A DNA stretch of 23,061 bases from JAEULH01 sp963746275 (GTDB taxonomy: Bacteria; Pseudomonadota; Alphaproteobacteria; Rhodospirillales; Defluviicoccaceae). Below the pieces are notes generated by a model. The model was given only the letters and a program-made list of their open reading frames with translations. It searched no databases and was not told the DNA's origin. The position numbers were made by a program, and so were the translations under genes. The stretch is taken from the NCBI GenBank assembly GCA_963746275.1, contig CAVVAX010000029.1:1-23061 (forward strand), read 5' to 3'. Shown in pieces: positions 19,301 to 23,061 of the stretch; position 1 is the first letter of the stretch; every line of letters starts with the position of its first letter.

Positions 19301-19873
19301 AGATGGCGACGGGCCACGGCGCCGCCGAGGCGGAGCAGGCCCGGCGCAGCGCGCTGGCCGATCTCGAAGACGTGAGCGAGCGCTGGCTGGTGCTGAAGAC
19401 CGCCGCCTTCCTTCTCCGCCGCGGCGTCGAGCAGTTCCGCCGCGAGCAGCAGGGGCCGCTGCTGGCCCGCGCCGAGGCGCTGTTTGAAGCGTTGACATTG
19501 GGCAGCTTCGTCCGCTTCCGGATCGACTACGACGATGCCGACCGGCCGTGCCTGCTCGGTGTACGCAGCGATGGAACCACATGCCCGCACCTTGGGGATG
19601 AGCGACGGCACCCGCGACCAATTGTTCCTCTCCCTGCGGCTGGCCGCGATCGAGCGCTACCTCGTTGAGGCCGAGCCGCTGCCGTTCATCGCCGACGACC
19701 TGTTCGTGCACTTCGACGATGCCAGGGCTTCGGCCGGGCTGGAGAGCCTGATCGCGCTGGGCGGCAAGACCCAGGTGCTGCTCTTCACCCACCATGGCCA
19801 CTTGGCCGACCTGGCCCGCCAGGCGGGCGGCGGCAACCGGGTGCGTGTGCAGGTGCTGACCGCCCCGGCCTGA
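16357..19873 (+). CDS. Rad50/SbcC-like AAA ATPase (YhaN type), one frameshift near the end
   Basis: An SMC-like ATPase with N- and C-terminal nucleotide-binding halves separated by a long helical region. ATG 16357 overlaps the nuclease stop. The N-terminal half has MKIERLSLARYGHFTDQELE, Walker A GANEAGKTT (33-41), FGVDGQTSYAFRHAYKDLRI and TGLFGLTHGSLRAGGDDML, the last being characteristic of YhaN. Residues about 200-1050 are Ala/Glu/Arg-rich and predicted coiled coil. I find no CxxC zinc hook, unlike true SbcC/Rad50. The frame changes near 19580; it then reads the ABC signature region MSDGTRDQLFLSLRLAAIE, Walker B LPFIADDLFVHFDD and the switch histidine in LLFTHHGHLADLA. Removing one base gives 1171 residues. 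With the upstream nuclease it should form an ATP-gated DNA-end processing complex. Confidence 0.9.
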
Positions 19874-19923
19874 GCGTTAGCCTTCGCCGGCATGGAACAC
19901 CGGCCGCGGCGACGGGTTGTTTT

Positions 19924-19969
19924 GCATGGCAGTGCCGTGCCGCTGGATGCCGGAGCTGGCCTGCCATGC
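19924..19969. repeat. Inverted repeat before the HAD-ATPase gene
   Basis: Perfect 8-base arms GCATGGCA (19924-19931) and TGCCATGC (19962-19969) flank 30 bases, in the 123-base gap between the YhaN-type gene and the HAD-ATPase gene, ending 27 bases before the ATG at 19997. It could be a regulator site or a weak hairpin that uncouples the two genes. Confidence 0.4.
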
Positions 19970-19996
19970 TGAACTTCCCAGGGACGAAGGCGGGCG

Positions 19997-21708
19997 ATGT
20001 ACTACCAGGCGATTGCTTTTGATTACGATGGCACCTTGGCCAAGGATGGGCGGGTCGACGAGGCCACCGTCGAGGCCCTGCGCCGGCTCAGGGACAGCGG
20101 CCGCCGGCTGATCATGGTATCGGGCCGCGAGCGCGCCGATCTTCTCCGGGTGTTTCCCGAGGTCGACCTGTTCGACCGGCTGGTCCTCGAGAACGGCGCA
20201 GTCCTGTGCGGGCCGGGTGACGCCACGGCGGCGCTCGCCGAGCCGCCGCCCGCCCGCCTTCGTCGAACGGCTGCGCGAGCACGGGGTCGAGCCGCTATCG
20301 CAGGGCGAGGTCATCCTCTCCACCTGGGAGCCGAACGAAACCGCAGTCCTGGAAGCCATCCGCGACCTTGGCCTGGAGCATCAGGTGATCTTCAACAAGG
20401 GCGCGGTAATGGTCCTGCCGCCCGGCGTCAACAAGGCGACCGGTCTCGATGCGGCGTTGGAGGACCTGCAGCTCTCGGCGCACAACGTCGTCGGCATCGG
20501 CGACGCCGAGAACGACATCGCCTTCCTCAACCGCTGCGGCTGCGCCGTCGCCGTCGCCAACGCCCTGCCATCGATCAAGGAGCGCGCCGACGTGGTGACA
20601 GAGGGCGCCCGCGGCCAGGGCGTCGTCGAGATCGCCGAGCGGCTGTTGGCGAACGATCTCGCCGACGTGCCCACGCCGTGCAGGCTTCGCATCGACCTCT
20701 CCGAAGCCGAGGCCGACGCTCATTGGCCCGGCCGCGGCGCCGCCGTGCTGATCGCCGGCACGTCGGGCTCGGGCAAGTCGACATTGGTGCAGGCGATGCT
20801 GGAGCGGTTGACGGAGCGGGACTACCAGTTCTGCATCATCGATCCAGAAGGCGATTACGAGCAGTTGGCCAATGCCTTCACCGTCGGTTCCCAAGACCAG
20901 CCCCCGGCGATGGGCCAGGTGATGGATATCTTGGAGGACCCGCGGGCCAACCTCGCCGTCAACCTTCTCGCGATCAAGTTGCGGGAGCGGCCCAACACGT
21001 TCACCGACCTGCTCTCGCGCCTGCTGCAGTTGCGCCTGCGCCGCGGCCGGCCGCATTGGATCATCGTCGACGAGGCGCACCACATGGTTTCGCCGGCGGT
21101 CGCCGCGCATGCCTCTGAGCTGCCGAAGCAGCTCGACGGCCTGGTCTTCGTCACCGTCCATGCCGACCAGCTCGCGCCCGCGGCCTTGGAGAAGGTGAAG
21201 CTGGTGATGGCAGTGGGTGAGGCCCAGGACGAGACGATCTCCATCTTTCGCCCGCCAGAGCTGGCCGTCAGGTCCCCCAGTTCCCTGACAGGCGCGGGAA
21301 CGGCCGCAGACCATGACCGTCTGGAACGTCGAAACCGCCGGAGGCTGCGGGTACTGGCTCGGCCGGTGCCCAAGGGGGAGAGGCGCCGCCACATCCGCAA
21401 GTACGCCGAGGGGCAGCTCGGCGAGGACAAGAGCTTTTACTTCCGCGGCCCCGACAACCGGCTGAAGCTCAGGGCGCAGAACCTTAGCATGTTCATGCAG
21501 CTCGCAGACGGCGTCGACGACGCAACCTGGCTGCACCACCTCCGGCAGGGCGACTACTCCCGCTGGTTTCGCGAGGCCGTCAAGGACCAGGACCTGGCGC
21601 GGCAGGTGGCGGAGGCCGAGGCCGTCGCTGGGCTCGGACGCCTCGGCCAGCCGCGAGCGCATCTTCACCGAGATCGAGCGCCGCTACACGGCTCCCGCCG
21701 CCGGCTGA
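19997..21708 (+). CDS. HAD phosphatase fused to HerA/VirB4-like ATPase, frameshifted
   Basis: A two-domain protein of about 570 residues. ATG 19997 (MYYQAIAFDYDGTLAKDGRV) has AAGG upstream. The HAD-IIB part shows motif I DYDGT (Asp9, Asp11), motif II MVSGRE, motif III lysine around FNKGAVMVLPPGVNKATGL and motif IV GIGDAENDIAFLNRCG. A short linker leads to a P-loop ATPase: Walker A AGTSGSGKSTLVQAML, CIIDPEGDYEQL, Walker B HWIIVDEAHHMVSP and the sensor-like FVTVHADQLAP, an order typical of HerA/VirB4 ATPases. The tail contains RHIRKYAEGQLGEDKSFYFR. Frame shifts lie near 20250, in 21270-21345 (compensating, one intermediate piece MTVWNVETAGG) and near 21630, after which ERIFTEIERRYTAPAAG ends at TGA 21706. 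From about 20255 to 21265 one frame runs unbroken through HAD motif IV and the ATPase, so the fusion is real. Function is unknown. Confidence 0.83.
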
Positions 21709-21734
21709 GCCCGCCGCCTCCGCTCGCTCCCGCT

Positions 21735-21752
21735 ATCGGGCATGGTCCCGAT
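21735..21752. terminator. Small hairpin between the HAD-ATPase gene and mct
   Basis: Perfect arms ATCGGG (21735-21740) and CCCGAT (21747-21752) enclose a six-base loop, 27 bases after the HAD-ATPase stop. No T-run follows. It may help end the nuclease-operon transcript, but it is short. Confidence 0.25.
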
Positions 21753-21843
21753 GCGGCGGCGGTGCCTTGGTCGTGTTGCCACCCCTGCCGCCTTGCTGTT
21801 ACATCGCGGCGAAACAGCACGACCGTGGTGGAGGGAGGCGGAC

Positions 21844-23061
21844 ATGAATTCGGTTCTCAAAGGCGTGCGCGTCATCGAGGGCTCGGCCTTCGTCGCGGCG
21901 CCCTTGTGCGGGATGACGCTGGCCCAGCAGGGCGCCGACGTGATCCGCTTTGATCCCATCGAAGGCGGCCTGGACGCCCGCCGCTGGCCGCTGACGGCTG
22001 AAGGCCGAAGCCTCTACTGGGTCGGGCTGAACAAGGGCAAGCGCTCGATCGCGGTGAACACCCGCACGCCGGAGGGCCAGGAGCTGATCGTCGCCCTGAT
22101 CACCGCGGCGGGCGAGGGCCAGGGGATCTTCCTCACCAACTTCCCTGCATCCGGCTGGCTCGGCTACGAGAACCTGAAAAAGCGGCGCGCCGACGTCATC
22201 ATGATGAACCTGTTTGGCAATCCCGACGGCAGTTCGGCGGTGGACTACACCGTCAACTGCGCCATCGGCATCCCGTTCGCCACCGGCCCGGCCCACGGGC
22301 AGAAGCCGGTAAACCCGGTGAACCACGTGCTGCCGGCCTGGGACTGCATAGCCGGGCTGACCGCCGCGATGGGTATCGTCGCCGCCGAGCGCCACCGCCG
22401 CATCACCGGCGACGGCCAATACATCAAGCTGTCGCTGGCGGACGTGGCCATGGCCATGGTCGGCAACCTCGGCCTGATCGGCGAGGCGCAGGTCAACCAC
22501 GAGGACCACATGTCCTTCGGCAACTATCTCTATGGGGCCTACGGTCGGGAGTTCGAGACCAGGGACGATCGCTACATCTACGTCGTTGCCATCACCAAAC
22601 GCCAGTGGCAGGCGCTGTGCAAAGCGACCGGGCTGAAGGACAGGCTGGACCTGATCGAGCCGTTGCTGGGCGTCGACCTCAGCAAGGAGGGCGACCGGTT
22701 CAAGGCCCGCGACGCCATCTCCGCGGTGCTGCAGCCCTGGTTCGCCGAGCGCACCCTCGACGAGGTCAAGCGCACCTTCGACGGCACCGGCGTGTGCTGG
22801 GGCCCCTACCAGACCTTCCTGCAGATGGTCGAGGAGGACCCGCGCTGCTCCACCGAGAACCCGATGTTCGCCGAGATCGAGCAGCCCGGCATCGGCTCCT
22901 ACCTGGTCCCGGGATCGCCGCTGTCGTTTTCCGGGCTGCCGCGGATAGAGCCCACGCGCGCCCCGGTGCTCGGCGAGCACACCGACGAGGTGCTGGCGAG
23001 CGCGCTCGGCCTCGGCGACGGCCAGATCGGCAAGCTGCGCGACGAGGGCATCGTCGGCGGC
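21844..23061 (+). CDS. mct: 2-methylfumaryl-CoA isomerase (mesaconyl-CoA C1-C4 CoA transferase), 3' end cut by window
   Basis: A class III (CaiB/BaiF, family III) CoA-transferase that moves CoA within the same molecule from C1 to C4 of mesaconate, a step of the 3-hydroxypropionate bicycle. ATG 21844 follows GGGAGG by five bases. The sequence begins MNSVLKGVRVIEGSAFVAAP and agrees from end to end with my memory of the Chloroflexus enzyme: GADVIRFDPIEGGLD, YWVGLNKGKRSIAV, IFLTNFPASGWLGYENL, VDYTVN, NHVLPAWD with the probable catalytic aspartate (Asp167), GNYLYGAYGREFET, EGDRFKARDAI and MFAEIEQPGIGSYLVPGSPL. 406 codons are in the window without a stop; family length is close to 407-410, so only a few residues are missing. 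The frame is intact. The short gap before it and the hairpin suggest a separate transcription unit from the nuclease genes. Confidence 0.9.
   Translation, partial: MNSVLKGVRVIEGSAFVAAPLCGMTLAQQGADVIRFDPIEGGLDARRWPLTAEGRSLYWVGLNKGKRSIAVNTRTPEGQELIVALITAAGEGQGIFLTNFPASGWLGYENLKKRRADVIMMNLFGNPDGSSAVDYTVNCAIGIPFATGPAHGQKPVNPVNHVLPAWDCIAGLTAAMGIVAAERHRRITGDGQYIKLSLADVAMAMVGNLGLIGEAQVNHEDHMSFGNYLYGAYGREFETRDDRYIYVVAITKRQWQALCKATGLKDRLDLIEPLLGVDLSKEGDRFKARDAISAVLQPWFAERTLDEVKRTFDGTGVCWGPYQTFLQMVEEDPRCSTENPMFAEIEQPGIGSYLVPGSPLSFSGLPRIEPTRAPVLGEHTDEVLASALGLGDGQIGKLRDEGIVGG

Noticed and set aside
15104..19873. Naming the pair sbcD and sbcC
   Set aside because: Motif details (YhaN-type N-terminal motifs, no zinc hook) fit YhaO/YhaN better than classical SbcCD, so no gene symbol is given.

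Overview
The window is a GC-rich bacterial chromosome segment, most likely alphaproteobacterial (Rhodospirillales-like). The split F1 operon atpH-A-G-D-C without F0 genes, the IF-3 N-terminus and the overall protein style point that way; this is inference, with no search behind it. No plasmid, phage, transposase, CRISPR, rRNA or tRNA signal was recognised.

Layout. (1) 1-1560: a frameshifted small membrane protein (440-1134) flanked by about 430-base stretches with no recognisable gene. (2) 1561-4556, minus strand: thrS followed by infC. infC appears to start at a rare ATA codon behind a strong Shine-Dalgarno site; thrS is broken by about ten single-base shifts. (3) 4703-5489: an ABHD10-like serine hydrolase. 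(4) 5433-8438, minus strand: endonuclease V (nfi), then an NfeD-type membrane protease and its slipin/stomatin partner. (5) 8439-8714: an intergenic inverted-repeat element. (6) 8715-13659, minus strand: ATP synthase F1 operon atpHAGDC with a possible promoter upstream. (7) 13958-14761, minus strand: a second alpha/beta hydrolase. (8) 15104-21708, plus strand: a Mre11-like nuclease (YhaO/SbcD type) overlapping by ATGA a Rad50-like ATPase (YhaN type), followed by a protein that fuses a HAD phosphatase to a HerA/VirB4-like P-loop ATPase. (9) 21844 to the window end: mct, 2-methylfumaryl-CoA isomerase, cut by the window edge.

The strongest candidate for an under-described system is region 8. A Mre11-like nuclease, a Rad50-like ATPase and a HerA-like ATPase sit together on one strand, recalling the archaeal mre11-rad50-herA-nurA arrangement, but here a HAD phosphatase is fused to the HerA-like part and there is no NurA. 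The HAD/ATPase junction lies in one uninterrupted reading frame, so the fusion is not produced by an indel.

Sequence quality matters here. Single-base shifts interrupt many otherwise well-conserved genes, including essential thrS and atpA, and are densest in the left third. Most look like one extra base. They are best read as assembly or sequencing errors, so I give whole-gene spans and note the shift positions.
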